Of a stretch of DNA of 64,000 nucleotides, positions 22,118 to 34,537 are shown piece after piece. The position numbers and the translations under genes were made by a program. The notes below the pieces were generated by a model. That model ran no database searches and was not told where the DNA came from. It worked only from the letters and a program-made list of their open reading frames with translations. The stretch lies in the NCBI GenBank assembly GCA_000827205.1, contig KN832561.1, positions 1 through 64,000 of the forward strand, written 5' to 3'. This stretch comes from Plicaturopsis crispa FD-325 SS-3. Taxonomy: Eukaryota > Basidiomycota > Agaricomycetes > Amylocorticiales > Amylocorticiaceae. Each line of letters starts with the position of its first letter. Within the stretch, counting starts at the first letter, position 1.

Positions 22118-25100
22118 TGCTGATGATTTCTGTATGCTTTGAAATATATCTTGGGATTGCAGAGGACGAGCAGTCGACTACTGCGAGACGTTGACAAGAA
22201 CAGTGACTCGGAGGTAAATTGTCGTCGGTAACCCGTAGCACAGTGTTCAAGCGGCGCTCGAGAGGATTGTAGACTTTTTGTAGACTTCATTACAGTTCCT
22301 TCCATCTGAGTTTGAATGTCTAAAGTCACTGTTAGCGTCAGCAGTTTCTCTTCAAAATCGATATCTGATTTACAGCTATCACCACGACTTGGATCCAAGA
22401 AACGACCTATGATTCCAAAACTTGCAGTTGCACGACCATGATGCTCAAGTCGTGCTGGCATCCATTTTCGCAAGTCACACTGCCCGCAAAATGTCGTCTT
22501 GAACGGAAAACATCTCGTCTGTTCTACTTGTTTTTGTGACCCCACGTTTCTGACAAGACACGTCGTGTATCTATGCAGGTGTGGAATGCTAGTGACATGT
22601 GGCCGAATGACCCGTGCGGCTATCTTTCGGCTCTCCCTTGAGTTGCGAGCAGAAATTGTAGGAAACACGCCGAGACGTCCTAGTGGCAATCATGGCCGTC
22701 CAGGAACATCGAAATCGGGATCGCGCAGTGTATGTATCTTGTCCCGCCACGCTCACGGTGCTCTTGTTTAAATTTTCTGGCCGGCGGCAGGAAAGTACTA
22801 GTGCTTCGACTGCCCGATATGCATCTTCACCAGCTACGTATGCCATCAACGCATCTTCAGTCCTCGCAATACAATTTATCAGTCGTTCTTTCGGTAGGAA
22901 TCTTAAACAGATGGTCACCAGATTCTCCACCACACGTGTTGGGTCTTCGTGAACCATCTCCGGCGGCTCGCATAGCCCATGCGGCACGCGTCTTATTCGT
23001 CTTTGACGCCCCGTTCAGGTTAGCAAAGATGATCGTCGATATTTGTCGTTGGTTCCCATTCATCTTGACTGACCTTGTCTCCTAGCAAATCCCGACGTAC
23101 CAGGTGATCCACCTGATGGGGTGTGTTCTTACGGTGTTATTCTGTTGCAATGGCAGCAGGAGTGCTTCGATGAACTCGCCTGGTGGACATCTCAGCCAGC
23201 CCAGTATGCGGTGAATACAATTTATTGGGCCGTCACACTCAAGCGTCCTTCTGGGAACGAGTAGCTTTTAGCAGACACAGTCCTGAGTCCTACCACTGGT
23301 ACGCGGCCGTATTTGTTTTTACGCAGATTACCAGGTGTATCGCTGAGGTTCATTAAGCATATTGCTCATATGGGCCGGTTCGCAGCAGGCCTCAATGCAC
23401 CTTACGGTGATTTCTGCGGCACACGACACATGATCCATGCCGCCTTGTTCACCGTGCCCCTCACCCGATATTCCGCCTTATTCCGCCCGTAAAAAATGTA
23501 CTAGCGCGCATCTATATCTGCCTCTGTCCGCGATCGATCGTCTCTTGAGCCGGCGGCTTAACATGCTTCGACGCCACATTTTCCTCGACTTGCCTCGTTG
23601 AATGATCGTTCTGAGACCTGGAGCGAATGTGCGTGCATCGTCGCGTGTGTGGCATGGTCTTGTTCTACGTCGTCTCAGACATCTTGCCTTGGGGCTATCA
23701 CTGCCCTGATTGATGCATCGCCGCCGGCTTTTGCGTCACACCCACGGTCGAGATATTATTTAGTGCGTTGTTCGTCGTCCTGTTCTTTCTGGCTGCTCTT
23801 GTTGTCCATTCTAGACTTTGTCACCGTATATTTCCAGCGCGGCTGCACTGCAGTTTGACTGCAGTGTTTGTTTCCACATTTGATCGAATCTCGATCGCCG
23901 CGCCACTGCCGCCGGCGGTCGTGCAACACGAGGCTCGCGTGGCCGCCGTTGTTCGTCGCGCGCTCTTGTTCGATGTCTTACCCTTATTTTTGCGGATTTA
24001 CCTATTCCGCGAACGCTCCTTTGCCCGGCGGTGGCTATCAGACAGGAATCTTGCGCGATTATCGTCGCCGCCGGCGACAACACGGTAATCGATTTGCTTC
24101 CAAAAATCCTACCTTATTCGTGCCTCTCTCCCCGGTCAGAACGAATTCAGTGTATCTGACGGAACGCGCATATGCTGGACATATGGCACTAGTAATGGTT
24201 CCGAAGTCGCCGTCATGTTGATTCGTTCTGACTTGTGTTGACTCGTAGGTCTGCAATCAATTCAGTCGAGCACACCTGCCTTGCATCCGCGCTGTCTCAG
24301 TAGGCGCCGGCGAGATGTACCCCGACCGACGACATCCACATTCTCGTACTCGCAACGTAAGTCTGCGATGCATTTCATACATTCCACGATTTTCATTCTT
24401 AAACGAACTCCTATAACGGTCAACGTGGGCGTGGGCGGAGAGACCCACGCGCATCGGTGCTAATGTGCTTCTGTCCGTTGAGCGCTGCTGATAGCGTGAC
24501 ACCTCCGCTTCAACTTTCCAACTTTGCACCCAGAATCCGGCGGGCTACTGGAATCGTCGACAAAAGGATGGACAAACTGGGCATTCACTGCCGCGTCCGT
24601 TATCGCCGACGGTGGCTTCGTTTGCATCCGCCCCTCCTTTGCCGAATCTGGTCGACAAGAATGCAAAGTCCCTATTCATGGCGCGCAGAAGACCACACGA
24701 TATAGCGGTACCAAGATCGCCGAACAACTGCCTACGTCTGAGCATATGTCACATACGAGCGTATGCCGTGAGGGGTGCCTCTTGACTGCATTCTGTCCGA
24801 CATCGTGCATGTTCGACCTGTGTTCTATGGTAAGTACCGGGAAATGCACATGTGTCATCCGTGAGCGGATGATCACTGATGCAGGTTATTACCTCAGGCT
24901 TGCACAGGTAAGTTGTGTAGCATTTTGACGAATCGATGCCATACTCACTAACGCCTATTTCGTTCCGGGACGCTTCAGACTCGGACCTCGAGGCTTTCGG
25001 GTACTTGTGTGTCCGCCATAGAGGTGTGAGGCCACGCAGTATACTTACCGAAGGATGTTCCATCGCACGAAAGGAATGCTCAAGCTTGCGATGCTGGGAG

Positions 25101-26197
25101 GCACACGGAAAGATCCATGATGGCCGTAAGTCATCAGCACTTCAGTTTACAGCCCGGATGCTAACTCCTCGGAGTGGCTTTTGTTGTCGCGCACAGTGGG
25201 AAAAGCGCCCTGCCTCGATGCAAACGCCTGGCATTGTATGCATCCGGTCAGATAGCATTCGTCGTTGATGGTTTATTGTCTCTGGCGGCTACATGTGAGC
25301 TCGCGTTTACCTCATGTTGTATAGGAAGACGTTGCGCTCTTTACGGTCCGCATGGAACCGTTTCCCGCGTCCAACGCAAGAAATTCACTTCCACTGACTC
25401 GTCGCAGGTGCTGTACAGTTCCCGCCAGAGATCAGTGATAGATCTGAGACTGCAAAGAATTTATTTCATTTCTTTGCCTTTGACCGTTAAACCCGCCCGA
25501 GCGTTCCGGAATTTAGATTCGGTGCGAATATGAAGACCTGACGTCTGCGTCTACATCATGTATGTGCTCGAGCTAAAGTACACGGAGGTCGCGAGCATCA
25601 TGTTGGCCATGAGGCTATGGGACGGCATTAAAAAGGCCGACGAGAGAGGCTCCCTTGAGATTCCTGCTTCGAGCACGACGCCCACAGGCGTCCATTCCAT
25701 TGCATCTGTGCTCATCGTGGCAACAGCGACTACAGAGCTGTTCCGAGCAAGATCAAAGTTCACAACTGTGCGCATCATGACGGTTGGAGGGGACTGGCAC
25801 TCTGTATGCCGGAAGAGGCGAACCCAGCAGTGGAGAGAACAATAAGAAAATGTCTAAAGCGGCAATCGAACCGGCGGGGTAATTGTGTTCGCGTGCTTGC
25901 CAGATTCGTTCCTCGTCCCAGAACTTGGCCATGTCTTCCATCCGAGATCTCAGATATACACGCCGTGTCGCAGTCTCTGATCGAATCGAAACGCGACTGG
26001 AAATGAAATAAAAAACGGTATATGTATGAGCGCTGGAGGTATAACATATGCCGCCTTTGCATATCGGGGCATCGCTCGACTTTTCCCCTTCCTCGCCGCT
26101 GCCAGTCCACGCTCGCATCACCACCAACATTCGTCTTTCCTTGCCTGTGGTCCCCGTATTCCATTTCCATCTCTTTGCTCCTGCCTTAATCTACTCG
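22118..26197. other. 4-kb stretch without a convincing gene
   Basis: Many short frames occur on both strands but none gives a coherent spliced protein that I recognise. A 298-codon minus frame (21,793-22,689) merely reads through the 5' exons and first intron of ARPC1. A plus-strand 95-codon frame at 25,558-25,845 has some protein-like character but no motif. The stretch may hold decayed genes; see 24,936-25,533. Confidence 0.4.
24936..25533 (+). other. Possible intron-split gene or relic with Cys/His-rich segment
   Basis: A frame with an acceptor before SDLEAFGYL reads KECSSLRCWEAHGKIHDG, which weakly resembles the second half of a MYND zinc finger (C-x3-C ... H-x3-H). Splicing across GTAAGT...CACAG and GTCAGA...TATAG would extend it to the stop at 25,533. 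No confident start, no complete finger, and no family recognised. Treat as a hint only. Confidence 0.2.
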
Positions 26198-27363
26198 ATG
26201 TCGCCAGACAATAGTCACACTCGTCTCCGGGCGTCACAGCTCTCGGACGTTAAAATCCCCTTGGAGGTTGACCCTCCGACTGTATTCGCAGGCTGCGGGG
26301 AACAAAGTATGCCCCTCCGCGCGCACAAGCCCTCCCTCTCGTCCAAGGAACGTCCTTCACGCCGCTCCATGAGCTCCTTCGTTCCTCGTCCGTTCCCCCC
26401 GCCATCACTCTCAGACGTCCCCGTCGAGTACATCATCGACCAGTTGCACAATCTGGCACCGCATTACTGGAACAAGCCGGCGACATCGGACTGTACCATC
26501 TGTGAGCCCTCTATCGTCTACACATCGCTGCGAAGCTAACGCCCTCTATCTAGTCGTTCCGGTCCCTCAGGCAAGAGGAGGGATGGCTATGCACACCCCG
26601 GATACGCCCTCCTCGTCACCGGAATTATCCCCCGCCCAATCACCGAGTGACCCCTCTAATATGGGTCGGCGCGCTACCGAACCCGCCCTACAGTGCACAC
26701 CACGTATCTCGTTAAAGGTATGCCGTATACTATTCATGTTCGACCCAACGCTAACTATAAAAGCAGCTTCACATGGACTACTTATCGTCCCAATCTACAT
26801 TCTTGAGAGGATTGTTCAGTGGTGCATCTCCTCTCGATTTAATCAACACCACCCCTACTTCACCTCCCACATTCAACACGACAGCGCCTGCGCAACCTGG
26901 GCCCTTCCACGTTCCCGCTAATCGCCAGCCGCGTCTACTCCCCTCTTCCCCCAACCATCCAGTCATATATCTCCCCGTTCCCGACCCAACATCCTTCCAC
27001 CTCCTCGTCCACTGGATGTACTTTGGCGAGACTAGCCACATCGAGGACTGCCTCACCCAGGGACTCGTTCAGTGGGAAGGGCTTGCTCGCAACGTCGAGT
27101 ACCTCGGTCTTCCCAGCGAGATCAAGGTGTTCCTCGGGCGCTGGTACGGCCACTGGCTAAGCCCCGGACGCGCGCGTAGCGGACCGTTCGGCTTCGACGA
27201 GGACACCGATTACGAGTCTGATGACTCGGATGACGGCGATTGCGTCTCGGTCTCTTCGTCGGATGATTACGATCCGCAGGACTTCCAGCGTGGCCGGACG
27301 CAAGCGGTCCATCGTGCCGTCCCCCGCCCATCTCTCTCGTCGCACAGGCCGCATAGCGCCTGA
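26198..27363 (+). CDS. BTB/POZ-like protein
   Basis: Exons 26,198-26,501, 26,554-26,717 and 26,767-27,363 give 354 residues. The N terminus is Ser/Pro-rich, then VPVEYIIDQLHNLAPHYW and SDCTIFVPVP, a proline/serine-rich insert, and a core resembling a BTB fold: LHMDYLSSQSTFLRGLFSG (helix pair after the dimer strand), VIYLPVPDPTSFHLLVHWMY (the usual loss of dispersion before the BTB C-terminal helices) and GLARNVEYLGLPSEI. The tail is acidic and serine-rich (EDTDYESDDSDDGD). BTB proteins act as dimerisation or ubiquitin-ligase adaptors; which applies here is unknown. The proline-rich insert between the fold's first strand and DYLSS is unusual. The ATG follows an upstream in-frame extension that looks non-conserved. 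Confidence 0.65.
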
Positions 27364-28603
27364 GCCCACACTCATTCCGGTATCTCTATCTATCCGTGTT
27401 GCATTTATCATTATTCGCCATTCATCAGCGGGCTTTCCTTATTTTCGACTTCGTAAGTTCCCATTCGCTGCCCAAGCACTCACGCCCATCGCTAATTGTA
27501 CCATCTTCCGTTGCAGATGTGTCCCGCTGCGGCCTCCCTTTCCCTTAATATTAATCTTAGAACTAGGACGTTATCCAAAGCTGTATTACCAACGCCGTTT
27601 CCCTTGTTGTAGGAGGAGAAGTAAATACAAAATCCACGATTTCGAAAGTACCATAATACACTGTGCGATCTCCGAGGATGTTTCGGCGTGAAATGAAAAC
27701 ACATACACGCACACGCTGTACATTGTCGGGAATGAAACTTCGCGTGGGGAACATGCTTCGCTGACCCATAATTGAATGAATGATAAGAACGATCCGCCGA
27801 TTGCGTACTCACAGACTCGGCCAAGGTTCATGGACAACTTATTGTTTACAGTGACCAGGAACTTCGGTGTCTCTGCTGTGACGGCACGCTGGGGGCGTCG
27901 GATGCCATACGTTTATCGAGTCTGAAATGAAGTGGAGTTTCTTTCCTCGCGGAAACATTTTCTTGACCCTCCGCTTGCCCCGTCGAGGGGTCAGGGTACG
28001 GATTATGAAATGGTATTGACAGAACTTCCTGGGGGGGGGGAACAAAAAGGACTGAGACCGATGTGGGGAGACCGTAGCAGGGACACCCTCGTCGCGAAAA
28101 AGTAATTGAACAAACCTGTCGACAACGAAGCAGTCGCTTAGAATGAGGGGAGCGTGAACACCCTCGTTGCCCTGGTACAAAATGAAGAGATTCGCGTATA
28201 CGTACTGTCCGAGCGGGTGAGAATATTCTGATGGCCATCGTTTTATGCGGTCGCCAGAAAAGAGAGGCTTGATGACCCGAAGAACCACCGATGGATGGCG
28301 GACGCGACTATGTCCTCGGACTTGAGACGGAGGCATATACAAAGTTCACACCTTACGAAGAGCGATGGGCATATTGCGGGCCGGTATGCGGTATGGTGTG
28401 AGGGTTATCGCCGTCCTGAGTCTCTAAAGCAGACACGCACGAGCTGGAGAGAGAAGTAGAAGCAGCCGAAATACAATTGACGAGCGCGAGATGGTGGAAA
28501 TAATGATACACGAAAAGAACAGGATAGCATCATGAAAGCATCGGGGAAGGGACGAACGGAGAGATACGGAGGAGAATGTCCACGGTTGAGTTACACCTCG
28601 CGT
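27364..28603. other. Intergenic, no gene seen
   Basis: A 168-codon minus frame (27,839-28,342) shows no recognisable motif and crosses a run of ten G (28,031-28,040). The region lies between two convergent genes, so it mostly provides 3' ends. Confidence 0.5.
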
Positions 28604-30066
28604 CTATTGCGCTGCGTCCTTGGCCTTTTCTGGCCGGGAAAACCGTGCGTCGTACTCCTGGTATATGGGAGGATAAGCGATGGCGAGCCCTGGAACCTGC
28701 TTTTGCTCAGGCAATGGCTTGTCGTGCCATTTCTCGGTAATATGCGACTCGGGCGGAACATACGGCGCCTGCCGCACCATATCGACGTTTCATCAATGCC
28801 AAAGGAGGTTTCGAACATGCGGCGTGACATACCAGATACGTCCTTGCAGCCATCTTTCCCCAGTGCACTCGGGCGAGCCAGGGGTGTTCGAAAACATCTT
28901 CGCTTCTTGAGGCGCCGATGCGTTGCTCGGCTCTATGCTCGAGCAAGCGGCTGATGAGGTCTTTGGCCTTTTGCGGGACACGTATATGCGCCGGATAATG
29001 ATAGACTCCTGCGAGCGTCTTTTTGTAGAGCGCAGTAGTGTCAGTGTGGCTGTACGGCTAATGAGAGTGTGTATCAGCGGCCCGCGTGACAGAAGAAGAC
29101 GATCAATACGCACCAGCTTGCGAGTGAGCATCTCAAAGAGGATGACGCCCGCTGCAAACCAGTCTATCGAGCGCCCGAGGTAGCGTTGTGGTTGAATGAG
29201 CTCAGGCGCCATGTAGGCAGGCGTACCCATTGCGATCCAGCCGCCGCTCTCGTCCTCGTCCTTGGTATATCCGAAATCGGCAAGCACTAGATAGCCGTCC
29301 GGGCCGACGAGGATGTTGGCGGGCTTGAGGTCTCGGTGGACGAGTCCCTGCGAGTGGAGGAAGTCCAGCCCTAGGGCGATGTTGGCAAAGTAGAAGGCAG
29401 CGTGCGTAGCCGGTACCGGGGCGCGCTTTCGCAGAAAAGTGCAGAAGTCGGAGCAGGGGAGCAGCTCGAGGAGGTAGTAGAGGTTCTTCTCATCGACGAA
29501 TGTCGACACGAGGCCGGTAGCGAAAGGTGTCCATGCCATTTCTGTCAGTGCTCGCCGTTCGTAGTTCTTCTCTTTCCGGTCTCCCTGAGCGCGAAGCAAA
29601 GTCAGTAGGTACTCGCAGTGTAAGCAGTGTTCGAATACCTTGTCGTTCATGCGCACGTGACGGGTCTTGACGGCCTTCAACGCGAATAGAGGAGCGTCGT
29701 CTCCAACTTTCCCCTTCAGACGTGTGACGACAACCCTACCGAAGCCTCCTTGACCTAAAGCACATTACCCATAAGCTACCGCGAAGACAGAAGAGACGAC
29801 GACGAACCCAGGGAGCGTATGCATTCGAGGTCGGAGAGTTTCAGCGGTGGGGGACGAGGATCGACGGGCTTGATGACATAGTCGGGAGTGGGGGACCTGC
29901 CTCTAGTACAATCGTGTATCTTGATTCGCTGAAATGGTTGCGGACTCAGTAATTGCGCGACAAGAGTAGGGAGAAGACCAACCGGTGCTGAACTGTTGTT
30001 AACATTGGGCCTGATCGGGTCGGCGCGGTTGTTTGAGCGTGAGGTGCGGATAGGTGCCATTATCAT
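28604..30066 (-). CDS. AGC-type serine/threonine protein kinase
   Basis: Exons on the minus strand: 30,066-29,808, 29,754-29,639, 29,584-29,114, 29,057-28,833, 28,768-28,604; 411 residues in one frame. The N-terminal ~80 residues are low in motifs. The kinase core has [10 protein letters not shown] (glycine loop, about 87-96), K113 in FALKAVK, a helix-C glutamate in [20 protein letters not shown] (catalytic D210), DFGYTK, and GTPAYMAPE, then [15 protein letters not shown] and [17 protein letters not shown]. The order and the HPW motif followed by an AGC-style tail (APYVPPES) place it near PKA/AGC kinases. HRDLKPAN replaces the usual YRDLKPEN, so it is a divergent member, probably of an expanded fungal set. 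All catalytic residues are present, so activity is likely. Substrates are unknown. Confidence 0.85.
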
Positions 30067-31304
30067 CCAAGAGAGTTTGATAGCAATTGAGAAGAAACCC
30101 AGTCGAGTCGCAACAAGTTATAACCAAGTACGCTTTGACATGAACCAGTTTTGTGGCGGAAACAGCGTCAACAAAGCGCTACAAAGCGTGTTGACGCTCA
30201 TTGTGCACAGCCACCGCTTGGACGCTTTGCCCTGCGCACGGATTGTTCCTCTGCGACAGCTTTGGCAGCCTCGTATTTTCCGTGATCATGAGTGTACGTG
30301 CACTGGCAGAAAATGCAGTAAAAATTAGTCTGGGAGCGATCAACATGGCGCCTACTGGCAAGTGCTTACCGAACTTTCTTGCTCAGTCAGACCGAATCCT
30401 TCCTGCCTGTGGTCAAGCAGCTGCTACATGGTACAAGGAAGGCTTGGCATTAATGGCCAACATATGCTAAGGTGAAGTAGACTGAATCTAGCGGGTGGAC
30501 GGATGGCTTAACAACATTGCATTTATGACAGGTCGCCGACGTATAGAATTACTCGCACCTTGTGCGACTAGCTGAATGATCTCCGTTTAAGGTTTCCCAC
30601 ATCCGGCGTCCCACTGGCTGGTTGGGAGGCTAAATGGGGGCCCGCAGGATAGGAGGCGCGTACGCTTTGAAGATGTTTCAGGCTGACACCAACAAGACAA
30701 CAACCTTTCGCTCTTGTTTTGGGCGAGCTCAACGCCAATTTTCCGTCTAGCACCAGATAATGAATGCATCATGGTCTGCTTGTAGCTGGATGCTTAGCAA
30801 AAAATCTGCACGACTGTGCACTTCATTTAGACCCAAATGAAAGATCGCACTGGTATGCAAGCGTACCACGATCGTCATGTCCGGGTCTCCGTATTGCTGG
30901 ACAGCAGACAGATGCTGCCACGTCGGCACGAGATGCCCCTCCACAAGCTCGTGTCAGCCATGAAGGAATTTCTCGCCTGGTAGGCACCATGACAGTGAGC
31001 GAACCCACTCTCTAGAACCTGTGGCTACCTTGCTTGTCAGACTCAGGACGGGTTCACGACGAAATTGTGTCAACGGACCTGACTTTGCAGGGACGTTGAT
31101 AGCAATGACCCATGTTTGAGTTCTCTAAGAGATGCGTATACTATGTAGACGCCTGGTGGAAGTAAAGTAAAGCTCGTCGACCGTGACGGTGGAGGCGCGG
31201 AAGAAAGTGCATCGGGCGGCGCCTTCCTCGCAGCTCGCGATGCTGCTCCTGACCATTACCGTGACAGGCGTGGCTGCATACATCCTACCCCAATCTTACT
31301 AGAA
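30067..31304. other. Intergenic, no gene seen; possible upstream exon of the next gene
   Basis: Short frames only. From 31,151 to 31,304 the frame of the next gene is open upstream of its ATG and begins just after a TAG that could be a splice acceptor (CTATGTAG). The OB-fold gene may therefore have an extra 5' exon within this region. Confidence 0.35.
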
Positions 31305-32421
31305 ATGCCAAAATATCATGTCTTTCTTGGTGCACCCTCTGTAGCAGAGCTACGAAACTATTCAGGAGGACAACACTGGCAGCAATTCGAGTCGGTGGCA
31401 CCAGCGACAAACAGCAACTCTACCTCAGATACCTCTTACGTGCTGCCTCCCGCGACGCTGGAGGCAGCGAGCCGACGCATTTCTCTGATATATCAGAATG
31501 TTATATTTGACGAGAAGGACGACGATGAAGGAGGGATGGCTGGCGATGATGACGATCTCGAGAGGCAAAGTACGTGCGCGCACAATATACATACGCAGCT
31601 TTTCTCCAAAATTCATGGACCATACGCAGACGAGACAACGGCGATAACTTGGCCGCCCACACCTGCGAACGATGCTATGGATAGTCGCATGGAAAATTCT
31701 GCACCGACGTTTCTGCACCCATCCATGTCGCGCGCGAACGCGACGGCAGAGGAAACACAGGATACAGCCTCGTACAACTACTCGGATGCGTCCTCTATCG
31801 GACGGTTCCCACAATTCCACTTCAGCCTACATGCCCTGACGTCCCTTTCCTCCCTGCGATCCTCGGGCCCATCCGAGCCTGGTTTGGACACTGGCAGCAC
31901 GAGATCCATGGGTAAAATCACCCTCCTCCTCGCAGTCCTTGAGGTCGAAGGGCCCGATACGATCCGAATAAAAAAAGGAAAAGATGCTGGCAAGGAAGTC
32001 GCGCTGTTGAAGATGATTCTCGGTGACGAAGACGGACGGGTATGCAAGCTCACCGCCTGGCGCGAAGTTGCCGAGGCTTGGGGCGGGGTGAGTGACGACA
32101 CGGTCGCGGTCAAGCGAGGCGATATCGTCCTCGTCGAAAGTAAGCTCGGCGTCGTCACTAAGTACATCTGCATGATTTGACTTACCACCGGCAGATGTGC
32201 TAGCAGCCTCGGATTCATCTACGTCGCCGACGCTAACGGCATCACCTTACCTGAAGTCGAAGCTAGAAATTTGCTACCGGACCATGCCATACACGCATGA
32301 GGATGGCCGCCTCAGGCCCGACCTACGTCTAGGTGCCACTGATGCAGCAGTGAGACGCGTTGCAACTGTCGTTGCATGGTTCGAGAGAATCGCGGGACTG
32401 GATAACGCACATGAGAAATAG
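31305..32421 (+). CDS. Uncharacterised protein with OB-fold-like C-terminal region
   Basis: Exons 31,305-32,139 and 32,195-32,421 (55-nt intron, phase 1) give 353 residues. Residues ~1-200 are mostly disordered with an acidic run DEKDDDEGGMAGDDDD. From about residue 200 (SMGKITLLLAVLEVEGPDTI) the sequence alternates strands in a pattern like an oligonucleotide-binding fold: LKMILGDEDGRVCKLTAW, then VKRGDIVLVENVLA, LTASPYLKSKLEICYRT. The closing helix is DAAVRRVATVVAWFERIAG. This arrangement recalls RPA-like and shieldin-type OB domains, but the assignment is inference. If right, it would bind single-stranded DNA or a protein partner in repair or telomere biology. A longer N terminus is possible because the frame is open upstream. 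Confidence 0.55.
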
Positions 32422-32989
32422 GTACATCCAGTAACCATAACACAGTGAGCCAAAATACTTTTTTTCTTCGCATACGCTGACGCGTAGTCCAGTCTATACT
32501 CATTTCCAAACTAGCCGTAGGAATGCGTCCCCAGCGGATATCTAGCGAGCCAAAATCGTACGGCACACCAATCACAAGAGGCGCCGAAGCGGACAAAATT
32601 CAATCTCATTCACCTTAGATGCGACTTTTACGCCCTCCGAGTGCGCCCCTTGCTCATCGGGCTATAATTTATAGTATGTCTATGAGCCTTTGCCTTTTAG
32701 CTGCCGCACTGCCGCCGGCACTCACTTTATCGACCCCTACTAGGTTGGCATCCTACGAAAGTATGGTATATAAACCAAAACAGCATCGAGAGCGAATTGA
32801 CCAAATGTTCTGCTCAGCACGCTCCCGCGGGTGCCTGCACCGACTATGAGCCTCGAGGCGAGTTTTTGTCCACAATCGCACAAAGGGCGTTACCCACTTT
32901 GGCAACTCGAGTGGCGGGGCCACTCCGGTCCACCCATTGTCCCTTTCACTGGTCCACCCGTCATTCCATTCTCCGCTTTGATCACTGGG

Positions 32990-32998
32990 TTTATAAGG
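32990..32998 (+). promoter_or_regulatory. TATA box of the orphan gene
   Basis: TTTATAAGG lies 76-84 bp before the ATG at 33,074, supporting that start over the in-frame upstream ATG at 32,831. A second TATA-like TATATAAA lies near 32,767. The rest of 32,422-33,073 shows no gene. Confidence 0.5.
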
Positions 32999-33073
32999 AC
33001 TCTTGCTCGCTGTTTGCAGCCCTCATCTCCGCATCCCCTTTATCCCCTCCACACACCCAACCCACCGCCTGCC

Positions 33074-33886
33074 ATGTCCTGCTCGCCCGCCTACAATCCG
33101 TTCACCCGATTCGCGCACGCCGTAGCGCGCGCTTGCCGGTCCCTCGGACGCACGTTCTCTCGACGAGGACGCTCGACCAAAGCCCCGCGCCAGTTCTCCC
33201 CAAAAAAACCGAGGCGCTTCGTGCGCAGGATCTTCTCGCGTCGGGCTACGCGTGCCTCGGAGACGAAGTCGCAACACGGAGAAGAGAAGAACGGCGCATC
33301 CCCCGACGTTGCTCACTCCCACTCGAGCGGTGGCACCTGCACCATCGATACGGTCTCGGAGGACTGGAAAACGGCGGCCATGTCGCGCTCTGATGAGTCC
33401 GCTGGAGAATCATCCGATGTCGAAACGTCCTCAGACTCGGAGGAGCCTGTCTCGGACAGCACTGCGGAGTCCGGTTCCGATCGCGCTTCGGTATGTCGAT
33501 CTTCAATTCGCAAAGCATTTCATGTCTAATGATCGCTCTTATGCCAGCCCATCGTGTTTGCAAGAATCATGTCGCACATGGCAGAATTCGAGGCTCGTGA
33601 TCTCCTGTCTCCCCGCTCGTATGTCGCAGAGAGCCGTCGGTCCTCCGTGGCAGGCATGCGCCCGCTCACCGTGCCCGTCAAAACCCAAACTCTCTATCGC
33701 ACCCGCAGCCCGGTTATTGGTCCGTACGACGTCCCCCAGGATCACCTGTGCAGGTATGTCGAGTGTTCCTGTCGACCGAAAGCGTCCTGACACCGTCATC
33801 TCCTTCTCCTCAGTGTCCACCAGTGCCTGGAGCCTTGCCAGGCGTGCGCTATCGATCCTACCGAACCCATGCGGTTCCCATTCTGA
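33074..33886 (+). CDS. Basic/serine-rich orphan protein
   Basis: Exons 33,074-33,490, 33,548-33,753 and 33,814-33,886 give 231 residues in one frame with 57- and 60-nt introns. The N-terminal ~65 residues are strongly basic (RSLGRTFSRRGRSTK, KKPRRFVRRIFSRR), followed by an acidic serine tract (SDESAGESSDVETSSDSEE). The C terminus is cysteine-rich: LCSVHQCLEPCQACAIDP. No known domain is recognised. A nuclear or nucleic-acid-binding protein is conceivable from composition, but this is a guess. Good splice sites, a TATA box and phase agreement support it as a real gene. Confidence 0.6.
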
Positions 33887-34537
33887 AGCCCTCCCGCTGA
33901 AATTCCAAGTGTTGTATGTATCTCGTCCTGTCGCGTTATAATGTTCGGAGAACATCGTCTTTCTTTAATGTCTCATTATCCACTGTTGCTCTACTTATCA
34001 CCCCATGCAGCGCTTTACGAACGTCTGCCACCTACTTATCATACCGGATACACCCCCGTACTAGTTATTGAACAGAATAACACTCCGTCTGCAGTTCCTG
34101 CGGTCAAAAAATCTGGCCATGTGTACGATAGTTGCTACAAGTTGCCACTGAGCTCTGAGTCGTCTCTCATGTACATACACACAATCGTCGAGAGAGGATT
34201 GGTCGTGCAAGTCCAGGTAGCAGGACCGAGCCGGCGCCGATCGGCCCAGTTTGCGGTCTACCCCGCACGGACCGCTGCCGTCGGTGCACCATCCATCATC
34301 CTCTACTTCAAGTTTCCACTCGCTCGGCGAGCCACAGGCGTACACTTATATCCTGCGGAACTTGGAGAATCTGCTTGGTTTTAGACAGCGTACACTCGCC
34401 TTTCTGGAATCTGACGACTTGAACGATCTCGAGCCTCAAGATCCGGATGCTCTCTGCTGATCCAACATCGCGCCGTCGACGACTTCAAACTTTCATCGCG
34501 TACTAGTACTCTATATCATTCATGAACACCGACTCGA
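33887..34537 (+). other. Intergenic with a candidate coding exon (34,221-34,460)
   Basis: After the acceptor CCAGGTAG a frame runs 80 codons to TGA at 34,460. Its end is QAYTYILRNLENLLGF ... FLESDDLNDLEPQDPD, which has the look of a real C terminus. Upstream, 33,941-34,384 is a different open frame of 147 codons without motifs. I cannot connect these into a gene. Confidence 0.3.

Noticed and set aside
21793-22689. 298-codon minus-strand frame upstream of ARPC1
   Set aside because: Its 3' third is ARPC1 exon 2 plus read-through of introns; the upstream part has no motif and ignores good splice sites.
27839-28342. 168-codon minus-strand frame
   Set aside because: No motif, crosses a ten-G homopolymer and lies between convergent gene ends.
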